Assembly: GCA_012517755.1 (NCBI GenBank) | Contig: JAAYUH010000015.1 | Coordinates: forward strand, 1-12,149 | Direction: 5' to 3' | Length of the DNA stretch: 12,149 nt | DNA from: a bacterium | GTDB lineage: Bacteria; Caldisericota; Caldisericia; B22-G15 | In this document: positions 5,598-12,149 of the stretch, piece after piece | Layout of the letters: each line of letters begins with the position of its first letter | How positions within the stretch are numbered: position 1 is the stretch's first letter | Translations under genes and position numbers: made by a program | The notes under the pieces: generated by a model | Told to the model about the DNA's origin: nothing | Database searches by the model: none | The model's input: the letters and a program-made list of their open reading frames with translations, nothing else

Positions 5598-6587
5598 TTA
5601 ATAAAATAATAGTGAAAGAAGTTCATCTAACGTGATGTTTCTAAAATATTTTGAAATTTTAATATTTTTGAGTATTTTTTTAAAGGTATTTCTTTCAAAT
5701 TTTTTTCCTCGAAGCAACTCTTCAATATAACTTATGTTTGAAAAGTTTATAATATCTCCTTTAAAACAAATTTTCTTTACCACAGCGCCTCTTTCTATAT
5801 CAGCAGAGAATGTAATATTTCCAAAAGGAAATTTTTTTGTATTTCTTATTGTAAAGGGAGGAGATTCTCCATATATCCAATCCCATGTTGAAAATTTTTC
5901 CTTTGCAAGTTTTTTTATGTTTTTGATGTCATTTTCATTCAAAGAATATTCTCTGAAGGGGATATCTGAAGATATTTGAGTAAGGATTTTATTCTCAAAA
6001 GTTAAGATATCATAATTTTTACCTAAAAAATCTTTAATGTTTGTAACTTCACCTGGAACAGATTTCACGCTTTTTGATTCGATTTTTTCTTCTTCGACTT
6101 TAAGTGCTTTATTTAGTGCGTTGATATCTGTATCAAATAGGAGAGTTCCATGGCAAAGAAGCTTTTTATCTGCAAATGCCTCTGCACTCCCAGAAATTTT
6201 TTTACCATCGATTGTTATACTGTTTCTTTCTGAAAGTTGCGCATTAATACTCATTTTATTTAAAACTTTTATAATTGGCATAATATATGTTTTAATATCC
6301 ATAATATCAAAATGGTCAACTTTATTAATGAATGTAAAGTTTAGATTCCCAAGATCATGGTATACTGCTCCACCACCTGTAATTCTTCGTGCAACAAGAA
6401 TATTATGTTCTGATACAAATTTATGGTTAATTTCTTTAAAGGTGTTTTGATGTTTTCCAATGATAACAGAGGGCTTGTTTATCCAAAGTGAAAAAATTGT
6501 ATCATCAAGGTCTACATATCTAAGGAGGTATTCTTCAAAGGCAAGATTAAAATATGGATCAGTTGAACTATTTTTAATATATATCAT
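5598..6587 (-). CDS. lplA: Lipoate-protein ligase A
   Basis: A 329-residue lipoate-protein ligase of the LplA/LipB/BirA fold, which activates lipoate with ATP and attaches it to lipoyl-domain lysines. The N-terminal domain has NLAFEEYLL (14-22), the lipoate-binding RRITGGGAVYHD (67-78), NFTFINK, and GKKISGSAEAF (128-138), in which K130 matches the catalytic lysine of LplA. HGTLLFD (146-152) follows. The C-terminal part (about 250-329) is the accessory lipoate-ligase domain, so this is a full two-domain, E. coli-type enzyme for salvaged lipoate rather than an octanoyltransferase. Placed beside the E1 operon, it probably modifies the two lipoyl carriers here. ATG 6587 is preceded by AAAGAGAG at a long spacing (11 bases). 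It has its own upstream region with a BirA-like palindrome. Confidence 0.93.
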   Translation of the reverse strand: MIYIKNSSTDPYFNLAFEEYLLRYVDLDDTIFSLWINKPSVIIGKHQNTFKEINHKFVSEHNILVARRITGGGAVYHDLGNLNFTFINKVDHFDIMDIKTYIMPIIKVLNKMSINAQLSERNSITIDGKKISGSAEAFADKKLLCHGTLLFDTDINALNKALKVEEEKIESKSVKSVPGEVTNIKDFLGKNYDILTFENKILTQISSDIPFREYSLNENDIKNIKKLAKEKFSTWDWIYGESPPFTIRNTKKFPFGNITFSADIERGAVVKKICFKGDIINFSNISYIEELLRGKKFERNTFKKILKNIKISKYFRNITLDELLSLLFY

Positions 6588-6641
6588 AATATCATAATCT
6601 CTCTTTAAAATAGTTTTGTAGTTTCATATTTCTTTTTATAA

Positions 6642-6647
6642 ATTATA
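6642..6647 (-). promoter_or_regulatory. Alternative -10 box for lplA
   Basis: A perfect TATAAT on the minus strand about 55 bases upstream of the lplA ATG. No acceptable -35 hexamer is found 16-18 bases upstream, so the site is weaker evidence than its -10 suggests. Confidence 0.25.
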
Positions 6648-6689
6648 ACTCAAATTAATAGTTTAACTTTGTATCAGAAATAATTAAAA

Positions 6690-6720
6690 TTGTTAAAAAG
6701 GTTAATCCCTAATTTAACAA
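6690..6720. promoter_or_regulatory. BirA-operator-like palindrome upstream of lplA
   Basis: TTGTTAAA (6690-6697), 15 bases, then TTTAACAA (6713-6720). The perfect arms extend to 11 bases each (6687-6697 and 6713-6723). The biotin repressor BirA binds operators of the form TTGTTAAC-N15-GTTAACAA in many bacteria; this site differs only at the two inner bases and has the same spacing. Clostridial Rex sites share the half-sites but with a 4-base gap, so Rex fits less well. The site lies immediately downstream of a candidate lplA -10 box and would cover the transcription start. No biotin gene is in the window, so the target is uncertain. Confidence 0.45.
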
Positions 6721-6750
6721 TTTATATTTCTTTTATATAAATAAATTCAA
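6721..6750 (-). promoter_or_regulatory. Candidate lplA promoter next to the palindrome
   Basis: On the minus strand TTGAAT (6745-6750) and TATAAA (6721-6726) are separated by 18 bases. The expected start near 6714 falls inside the palindrome at 6690-6720, the arrangement expected for a repressor-controlled promoter. The leader would be about 127 bases. AT-rich sequence gives such boxes easily. Confidence 0.35.
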
Positions 6751-6926
6751 TACTAATATAATGGACTATTCAGCTTTTTATAAAACTTAGAAATTTTAAT
6801 TGCAATTAATCAAATATGAATCAAATAACAAAATATATGCTCTGATTTCAATTTTAGAGGGTGGGTTATAAACTTCTTATACAAAATATTCCATTTTTTA
6901 TAAAATCTGATAAAATATAAAAATGA

Positions 6927-8648
6927 ATGCTTAAAAATTTAACCGTTAAAAATTTTGCAATTATCGAAGATTTATCGGTAGAGTTTGAGAAAGGCCTTAA
7001 TGTAATTACTGGAGAAACAGGATCTGGTAAATCAATTCTTATAACAGCCCTTGGCGTAGCTTTAGGAAACAAATTCTCTAAAGATATGCTAAGAGAAGGT
7101 GAAGACAAATCAATTTTAACTGTAACTTTTGACATATCTGAAAATAAAAGATTAAAAAAATATTTAATCGACAAGGGAATAGATGATGATATTCTATTTT
7201 TTCAAAGAGAAATAACAAAAGATGGTAAACAAAAATTAAAAATAAATGGGATGGTTTTACCATATTCAATATATAGAGAAATAGGAGAAGTGCTTGTTGA
7301 TATTCATGGTCAGCATGAACCCCAATCACTTCTTGATAAAAACAAACATCTCGAACTTTTAGATAGATTTATTGGTGATGATTTTCTACTAAAAAGAGAT
7401 GAATTCAATAAAAAATTAACAAGATATAAAGAGATAACTAATGAAATTGAAGAGATACTGACTAAAAAAGAAGAGAGAGAAAGAAGAAGAGATTATTTAA
7501 CTTTTGTGATAAATGAAATTGAAAAAGAGAAGATTAGTGAAGAAGAAGAAAAAGAGTTATTGTCAAAAAGAGAGATATTAAAAAATGTATCAAAGTTAAA
7601 AGAGACATACAATGAGATTTTTCAAGATCTTGAAGGTTTTGATGAAAATGAAGGTGCAGTTGATAAGATAACCAAATCAATTAAGAAGCTCGAGAATATT
7701 GAAACAATAGATAAACTTTCATCAAAATTCAAAAATGAATTAAGTGAGATTGAGATAAAGATAAGTGAAATTTTAAACCAGATAAAAATAAGAAAAGAAG
7801 AAATCGAATACAGTCCTGATGAACTTGAGATTATTGAAGAAAGATTAAAAATTTATGATGATTTAAAAAGAAAATATGGAAAGGATGTTCAAGAAGTAAT
7901 AAATTTCCTTGAAGAATCTAAAAAAGAGTTAAAAAATCTTGACATAAGTTTTGAAAGAGTTGAGGAGTTAAAAAAAGAAAAAGAAATTTTAGAAAATGAA
8001 TTAATAGAAATAGGAAAATGTTTAAGAGAAAGAAGAGTTGAAAAAGCAAAAGAACTTGAAAAATATATTGAAGAAGAACTTTCAACTCTCGCTATGGAAA
8101 AAGCGAAATTTTTTGTGAAATTTTTTGAAGAAGAAGATGAAGATGGAATTAAATTCAATGAAAAAATTCTCAAACCAAATCAATATGGATTTGAGAAGAT
8201 TGAATTTTTTATTTCTCCAAATCCTGGTGAATCTGAAAAACCATTGATTAAAATTGCATCAGGGGGTGAACTTTCAAGAGTTATGTTATCAATAAGAACA
8301 ATTTTTGGAAAAGTTGATGAAATTCCATGTATTGTTTTTGATGAGATTGATCAAGGAATAGGTGGAAGAGTTGGCGAGATGATAGGTAGAAAACTTTTAG
8401 AATTATCAAAAAATGTCCAAGTAATTTCAATCACCCACTTGCCACAAATTGCTTCTTTTGGGGATAATCATATTCAATTAATGAAGAGTGTCTCAGGAGA
8501 AAGAACATATCTTACAGCAAAAACCTTGAATGAAGAAGAGAAGGTTTATGAAATAGCAAGGATGCTCGGTGGTGTTGAAATTACTGAAAGTGCAGTTAAT
8601 CATGCTAAAGAACTTTTATCAATTGGAAGGGAGGCAAAAGGTGTTTAA
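6927..8648 (+). CDS. recN: DNA repair protein RecN
   Basis: A 573-residue SMC-like ATPase that acts early in double-strand-break repair; the length is normal for RecN. It starts with LKNLTVKNFAIIEDLSVEF, the Walker A GETGSGKS is at 29-36, a GQHEPQSLLD element follows the N-terminal lobe, and a long Lys/Glu-rich coiled coil covers about 150-390. The ABC signature SGGELS is at 445-450, and Walker B IVFDEID at 469-475 with D472 and E473, then the H-loop ITHLPQIA. All catalytic parts are present. The ATG at 6927 has no recognisable SD (upstream is AATATAAAAATGA), unlike every other internal gene here; an in-frame TGA at 6924 rules out a longer start. It may be read from a leaderless or very short transcript. 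The end overlaps the butyrate kinase start by 8 bases. Confidence 0.96.
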   Translation: MLKNLTVKNFAIIEDLSVEFEKGLNVITGETGSGKSILITALGVALGNKFSKDMLREGEDKSILTVTFDISENKRLKKYLIDKGIDDDILFFQREITKDGKQKLKINGMVLPYSIYREIGEVLVDIHGQHEPQSLLDKNKHLELLDRFIGDDFLLKRDEFNKKLTRYKEITNEIEEILTKKEERERRRDYLTFVINEIEKEKISEEEEKELLSKREILKNVSKLKETYNEIFQDLEGFDENEGAVDKITKSIKKLENIETIDKLSSKFKNELSEIEIKISEILNQIKIRKEEIEYSPDELEIIEERLKIYDDLKRKYGKDVQEVINFLEESKKELKNLDISFERVEELKKEKEILENELIEIGKCLRERRVEKAKELEKYIEEELSTLAMEKAKFFVKFFEEEDEDGIKFNEKILKPNQYGFEKIEFFISPNPGESEKPLIKIASGGELSRVMLSIRTIFGKVDEIPCIVFDEIDQGIGGRVGEMIGRKLLELSKNVQVISITHLPQIASFGDNHIQLMKSVSGERTYLTAKTLNEEEKVYEIARMLGGVEITESAVNHAKELLSIGREAKGV

Positions 8649-9699
8649 ATTACTTGTAATAAATCCTGGTTCAACTTCAACAAAAGTTTCATATTTTGAA
8701 GATGAAAAAGAGATTTATAGAGAAAAAATTGAACATTCAATTGAAGAGTTAAAAAATTTTAAAAGAGTCTTTGATCAGTATGAATTCAGAAAATTAAGAG
8801 TCTTAGATTTTCTAAAAAGACACTCAATCAATGAGAAAGAACTATTTTGTATCGTTGGAAGAGGAGGCATTTCAAAGCCAGTAAGTGCTGGAACTTACAT
8901 AATAAGCGAAAAGATGATTGAGGATTTGAGAAATTCACCAATTGATCATGCAAGCAATTTGGGTCCTGTAATTGCTTATGAAATAGCAAAATCTCTTGGT
9001 ATTCCAGCCTATACAGTTGATCCAATAGCTGTTGATGAATTTCAAGATATTGCAAGAATAACTGGTTTAAAAGAGATTAACAGAAGATCAAGATTCCATG
9101 CTTTAAATACAAGATATGTTGCGAAAAAAAGAGCAGAGATGTTTGGAAAGAAGATAGAGGATTTCAATTTTATTGTTGTTCATCTTGGTGGTGGATTATC
9201 AATAGCTCCTTTTGAAAAAGGAAAAGCAATTGATGTAAATGATTCTGCAACATCAGGAGCGTTTTCGCCAGAGAGATCTGGGAGTTTACCATCAATAGAT
9301 ATCGTTGAGATGTGTTATTCAGGAAAATATAAAATAGAAGAGATTAAAAAGAGATTAATGGGTGAAGGTGGTATTATTTCTTATCTTGGAATAAATGATT
9401 TAAAAGAGGTAGAAAGAAGAATTGATAATGGTGATGATTACGCTAAATTTATTTTTGAAGCAATGGCTTATCAAATATCAAAAGATATAGTTGCATCAGC
9501 TGTTGTACTTAAAGGAAAAGTAGATGAGATTATTTTTACAGGGGGAATGTCAAATTCAAAAAGGTTAATAGACTTAATTAGTGATAGAGTGAGTTTCATA
9601 TCAAAATTTTTCCTTTTTCCCGGAGAGATGGAACAGGAAGCTTTATGCTTTGGTGCTTTAAGTGTTTTAAAGGGAGAGGAAGAAGCAAAAATTTATTAA
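8641..9699 (+). CDS. buk: Butyrate kinase (first copy)
   Basis: A 352-residue kinase of the acetokinase/butyrate kinase family, which converts acyl-phosphate plus ADP to carboxylate plus ATP. The phosphate-binding LLVINPGSTSTK (4-15) opens the protein, then GRGGISKPVSAGTY, the DPIAVDEF strand, the second phosphate motif VHLGGG (180-185), and the adenosine-site FTGGMSNSKRL. Length and the NPGSTSTK variant fit butyrate kinase rather than acetate kinase (about 400 residues). The start is GTG at 8641, 6 bases after GGGAGG, inside the end of recN; an open frame runs upstream but only as recN sequence. Being followed by ptb 12 bases later strengthens the call. The real substrate may be butyryl-, isobutyryl- or isovaleryl-phosphate. 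Confidence 0.94.
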   Translation: MFKLLVINPGSTSTKVSYFEDEKEIYREKIEHSIEELKNFKRVFDQYEFRKLRVLDFLKRHSINEKELFCIVGRGGISKPVSAGTYIISEKMIEDLRNSPIDHASNLGPVIAYEIAKSLGIPAYTVDPIAVDEFQDIARITGLKEINRRSRFHALNTRYVAKKRAEMFGKKIEDFNFIVVHLGGGLSIAPFEKGKAIDVNDSATSGAFSPERSGSLPSIDIVEMCYSGKYKIEEIKKRLMGEGGIISYLGINDLKEVERRIDNGDDYAKFIFEAMAYQISKDIVASAVVLKGKVDEIIFTGGMSNSKRLIDLISDRVSFISKFFLFPGEMEQEALCFGALSVLKGEEEAKIY

Positions 9700-9711
9700 A
9701 GGAGGATATAA

Positions 9712-10614
9712 ATGATAAAGAATTTCGAAGAATTAATAACTGAGGTAAAAAAAACAGGTAAAAAAAGATTATCTATTGCAATTCCATATGAAGTTGAGGA
9801 TTTAAAAGCACTTAAATTTGCTAAAGACGAAGGAATTATTGAACCGATTTTAATTGGAAAAAAAGATGAAATTAAGAAATTTTATGAAAAAGCAGAAATT
9901 TCTCTTGATGCTGAAATAATCGAAGAGAGTGATTATTATAAAGCGATTGAACTTTCAGTTTCGATGGTAAGAGATGGAAAAGCAGATTTACTTATGAAAG
10001 GTCTTGTAAAAACTCCAGAACTACTTCATGCTGTTTTAGACAAAGATAAAGGAATAAGAAAGGAAAAAGTTTTATCTCATGTTGGAGTTTTACAATGTTC
10101 AAGATATCCTAAATTGATAACTATGAGTGATGGTGGAATGATTATTGCTCCCACTCTTGATCAAAAGGTTGAGATTTTAAAAAACGCAGTTTTTGTATCT
10201 AAAGCTCTTGGTGTTGAAATTCCAAAAGTTGCTCTTCTTTCAGCAATTGAAATTGTGAACCCTGATATGCCTTCATCTCTTGATGCTGCTCTAATAACTA
10301 TGATGGCAAAAAGAGGACAGATTAAAGGAGCAATTGTAGATGGTCCACTTGCCTTTGATAATGCTATATCAAAATGGGCTGCTGAGGTAAAAGGAATCAA
10401 ATCAGATGTTGCTGGGGATGCTGATGTTTTTATTGTTCCAAACATTGAGGCAGGAAACATTTTCTTTAAAATATTAAACTATCTATCAGATGGTTATAGT
10501 GCTGGTGTTGTAATTGGAGCAACTGCACCCGTTATATTACCATCTCGTTCAGATTCAAAAGAGTCAAAATATTATTCAATTGCATTAGGTTGTTTAATAT
10601 CAAATTATAAATAG
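9712..10614 (+). CDS. ptb: Phosphate butyryltransferase
   Basis: A 300-residue enzyme of the phosphate acetyl/butyryltransferase family that exchanges CoA for phosphate on acyl-CoA, giving the acyl-phosphate used by butyrate kinase. Seen are LSIAIPYEVEDLKALKFAK near the start, LMKGLVKTPELLHAVLD in the middle, NPDMPSSLDAA (183-193), DGPLAFDNA (210-218) and the C-terminal VIGATAPVILPSRSDS, all typical of the short single-domain type. The length equals that of known Ptb proteins. A near-perfect SD, AAAGGAGG, sits 6 bases before the ATG, which predicts strong expression. A phosphotransacetylase with relaxed specificity is the main alternative; the two butyrate kinases around it favour longer or branched acyl groups. 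Confidence 0.92.
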   Translation: MIKNFEELITEVKKTGKKRLSIAIPYEVEDLKALKFAKDEGIIEPILIGKKDEIKKFYEKAEISLDAEIIEESDYYKAIELSVSMVRDGKADLLMKGLVKTPELLHAVLDKDKGIRKEKVLSHVGVLQCSRYPKLITMSDGGMIIAPTLDQKVEILKNAVFVSKALGVEIPKVALLSAIEIVNPDMPSSLDAALITMMAKRGQIKGAIVDGPLAFDNAISKWAAEVKGIKSDVAGDADVFIVPNIEAGNIFFKILNYLSDGYSAGVVIGATAPVILPSRSDSKESKYYSIALGCLISNYK

Positions 10615-10623
10615 GAGGATGTG

Positions 10624-11877
10624 ATGGAGAAAGAGTTAACATTAAATCCATTCAAGATTGTTCAAGAACAGATTGAAAATGTTGGAGATGTTCTTGGTCT
10701 TTCTAAAGATGTTGTAGAAGTTTTAAAATGGCCTAAAAGAGTTTTATCAGTATCGATTCCTGTAAAAATGGATGATGGTTCAACAAAAGTTTTTTTAGGC
10801 TATAGATCTCAACATAATGACGCATTAGGACCTGCAAAAGGAGGAATCCGTTTTCATCCAGATGTAACAATTGATGAAGTTATGGCTTTGTCTATGTGGA
10901 TGACCTTGAAGTGTGGAGTAGTTGGTGTTCCTTATGGAGGTGGTAAAGGTGGAGTTGCCTGTAATCCAAAAGAGATGAGTCAAGGAGAAATTGAAAAAGT
11001 CGCAAGAGGATATATTGATGGTATATGGCAATTTATTGGACCTGAAAAAGATATACCAGCCCCAGATGTTTATACAAATCCACAAATTATGGCTTGGATG
11101 ATGGATGAATATTCAAAATTAAAAGGCTATAATGTTTTTGGAGTAATAACTGGAAAGCCACTTCTTTTGGGTGGTTCTGAAGGAAGAAATATGGCTACAG
11201 CTATAGGGACTCTCTATACAATAAGAGAAGGCGTTAAAGTAGTTGGCATAAATTTAAAAGGAGCAACTGTTTCTGTTCAAGGGTTTGGTAATGCAGGATT
11301 TTTTGCAGCAAAACTTCTTTATGATGATGGAGCAAAAATAGTTGCTGTTAGTGATTCAAAAGGAGGAATCTATTCAGAAGAAGGATTAGATCCTTATAAA
11401 GTCTCAGAGCATAAAAAAAAGACAGGAAGTGTTGTTGGTTTTCCAAATACAAAAGAGATTGGACCAAAAGATACTTTAACAATTCCTTGTGATATTGTTG
11501 TACCAGCCGCACTCGAAAATCAAATAACAACAGAAAATGCAAATGAAGTTAAAGCAAAAATAGTTGCAGAAGCAGCAAATGGACCAACAACGCCAGAAGC
11601 TGACAAGATTATTGCTGAAAAAGGAATTTTAATGCTTCCAGATATCTTAACTAATGCTGGTGGAGTGACTGTTTCATATTTTGAGTGGGTACAGAATAAC
11701 TATGGATATTATTGGAGTGAAGAAGAGGTTTTAGATAAACTCGAGAGAATAATGGTAAATGCATTTAAAAATGTTTATGAGATGTATAAAGAGAAAAAGA
11801 TTGATATGAGAACAGCAGCAGGTGCTGTAAGTATAAAAAGAGTTGTAGATGCTATGAAATTAAGAGGCTGGGTCTAA
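10624..11877 (+). CDS. Glutamate dehydrogenase (hexameric, NAD(P)-dependent)
   Basis: A 417-residue Glu/Leu/Phe/Val dehydrogenase; the length and motifs are those of glutamate dehydrogenases of about 415 residues rather than the roughly 360-residue leucine dehydrogenase. The substrate-site GPAKGGIRFHP (69-79, K72) is followed by the family signature VPYGGGKGGVACNP (102-115) with active-site K108. The Rossmann motif GFGNAG is at 220-225, and the second strand ends in VSDSKGG with D244, an acidic residue that often goes with NAD preference. It interconverts glutamate with 2-oxoglutarate and ammonia. ATG 10624 is chosen because the SD AGGAGG lies 5 bases before it; a GTG 3 bases earlier would be only 2 bases from the SD. 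The SD overlaps the ptb stop, so the two are co-transcribed; glutamate oxidation probably regenerates 2-oxoglutarate for amino-acid transamination during fermentation. Confidence 0.93.
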   Translation: MEKELTLNPFKIVQEQIENVGDVLGLSKDVVEVLKWPKRVLSVSIPVKMDDGSTKVFLGYRSQHNDALGPAKGGIRFHPDVTIDEVMALSMWMTLKCGVVGVPYGGGKGGVACNPKEMSQGEIEKVARGYIDGIWQFIGPEKDIPAPDVYTNPQIMAWMMDEYSKLKGYNVFGVITGKPLLLGGSEGRNMATAIGTLYTIREGVKVVGINLKGATVSVQGFGNAGFFAAKLLYDDGAKIVAVSDSKGGIYSEEGLDPYKVSEHKKKTGSVVGFPNTKEIGPKDTLTIPCDIVVPAALENQITTENANEVKAKIVAEAANGPTTPEADKIIAEKGILMLPDILTNAGGVTVSYFEWVQNNYGYYWSEEEVLDKLERIMVNAFKNVYEMYKEKKIDMRTAAGAVSIKRVVDAMKLRGWV

Positions 11878-11878
11878 A

Positions 11879-11903
11879 AAAAGGGGAGGTTTTCTCCCCT
11901 TTT
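11879..11903 (+). terminator. Strong hairpin between gdh and the second buk
   Basis: AAAAGGGGAG (11879-11888) pairs perfectly with CTCCCCTTTT (11894-11903) around a 5-base GTTTT loop, 1 base after the gdh stop. It has the shape of a Rho-independent terminator, but its U-run is only four bases, within the stem, and is followed at once by the GGAGGAG SD of the next gene. It is probably a partial terminator, an RNA-processing or a 3'-end stabilising hairpin that lowers expression of the second kinase. Confidence 0.65.
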
Positions 11904-11913
11904 GGAGGAGACG

Positions 11914-12149
11914 ATGTTTAAAACTCTTGTTATAAACCCTGGTTCAACTTCAACAAAAATAGGTGTTTTTGAAGATGAGAATCCAATTTTTATAGAAGTT
12001 TTAAGGCATGATTCTGAAACAATAAAAAAATACAAATCAATTTTCGATCAGTATGATTTTAGAAGAGATATTATTCTAAATTTTCTAAAAGAAAAAAACA
12101 TCTCCTTAGATTCTTTCTCATCTGTTGTTGGAAGAGGTGGTTTAATCAA
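11914..12149 (+). CDS. buk: Butyrate kinase, second copy (3' end outside window)
   Basis: The first 78 codons of another butyrate kinase, still open at the window end. It begins MFKTLVINPGSTSTKIGVF, the phosphate-binding loop of the family, and reaches SVVGRGG. Aligned by eye without gaps it matches the first butyrate kinase at about half of these 78 positions, including the shared FDQY(E/D)FR, so it is a diverged paralogue and not a recent tandem copy. The SD is GGAGGAG (11904-11910), 3 bases before the ATG and directly against the preceding hairpin. It may have a different acyl specificity from the first copy. Paired butyrate kinases around a ptb gene are, as I recall, also known in Thermotogales; here glutamate dehydrogenase lies in between. 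Confidence 0.9.
   Translation, partial: MFKTLVINPGSTSTKIGVFEDENPIFIEVLRHDSETIKKYKSIFDQYDFRRDIILNFLKEKNISLDSFSSVVGRGGLI

Larger units (their letters stand above)
6588..6926. other. Divergent lplA-recN intergenic region
   Basis: A 339-base AT-rich spacer without a convincing gene. It holds the lplA promoter candidates, an 11-base-arm inverted repeat (6687-6723), a 14-base perfect palindrome TTAATTGCAATTAA (6796-6809), and an AT-rich stretch before recN (6877-6916) that must contain the recN promoter; TATAAA (6899-6904) and TAAAAT (6911-6916) are possible -10 boxes without a good -35. No GC-rich terminator or structured RNA is seen. Confidence 0.6.

Noticed and set aside
6796..6809. 14-base perfect palindrome TTAATTGCAATTAA
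   Set aside because: Not near a clear promoter box and mostly A/T; a binding site is possible but nothing else supports it.
6862..6921. A 19-codon GTG ORF (VGYKLLIQ...) ending just before recN, with GAGG upstream
   Set aside because: The start abuts the purine run, no protein family is suggested, and the length is well within chance.
1..12149. CRISPR arrays, tRNA or rRNA genes, insertion sequences, prophage genes
   Set aside because: No spaced identical repeats, cloverleaf-like segments, transposase motifs or terminal inverted repeats were seen on either strand.

Overview
The window is a gene-dense, AT-rich stretch of a bacterial chromosome. Arginine is encoded almost entirely by AGA/AGG, proteins are rich in Lys, Glu and Ile, and most genes sit in tight operons behind strong Shine-Dalgarno (SD) sequences. 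With fermentative acyl-phosphate genes, this suggests an anaerobic, possibly thermophilic, low-GC bacterium, for example Caldisericota-, Thermotogota- or Firmicutes-like. The phylum is a guess from style, not a sequence match.

Layout. (1) Bases 1-2375, plus strand: a free-standing lipoyl-domain protein, an E2 acyltransferase without its own lipoyl domain, a Lin0512-family protein and an AcoX-like NAD-kinase-fold protein. The last three genes overlap and the operon ends at a clear terminator. (2) A 478-base AT-rich gap holding a possible 30-codon ORF, then a single small gene (probably the DUF6506 family) with its own promoter. (3) A shared bidirectional terminator, then a convergent minus-strand operon E1-alpha, E1-beta, second free-standing lipoyl protein, driven by a good promoter at 5527-5555. 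(4) lplA (lipoate-protein ligase) on the minus strand, and a 339-base divergent spacer with a palindrome resembling a BirA operator. (5) Plus strand: recN, butyrate kinase, phosphate butyryltransferase and glutamate dehydrogenase, tightly packed, then a hairpin and a second butyrate kinase cut by the window end.

How the genes fit together. E1-alpha/E1-beta (TPP decarboxylase), two lipoyl carriers, a lipoyl-less E2 and a lipoate ligase make nearly all of a 2-oxoacid or acetoin dehydrogenase complex; E3 (dihydrolipoamide dehydrogenase) is not in the window. The acyl-CoA made could be turned into acyl-phosphate by Ptb and then into acid plus ATP by Buk. Glutamate dehydrogenase would recycle amino groups. 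Together this reads as amino-acid or 2-oxoacid fermentation with substrate-level phosphorylation. The most unusual part is the split, carrier-protein-style E2 with its conserved but uncharacterised companions (Lin0512, AcoX-like, DUF6506-like).
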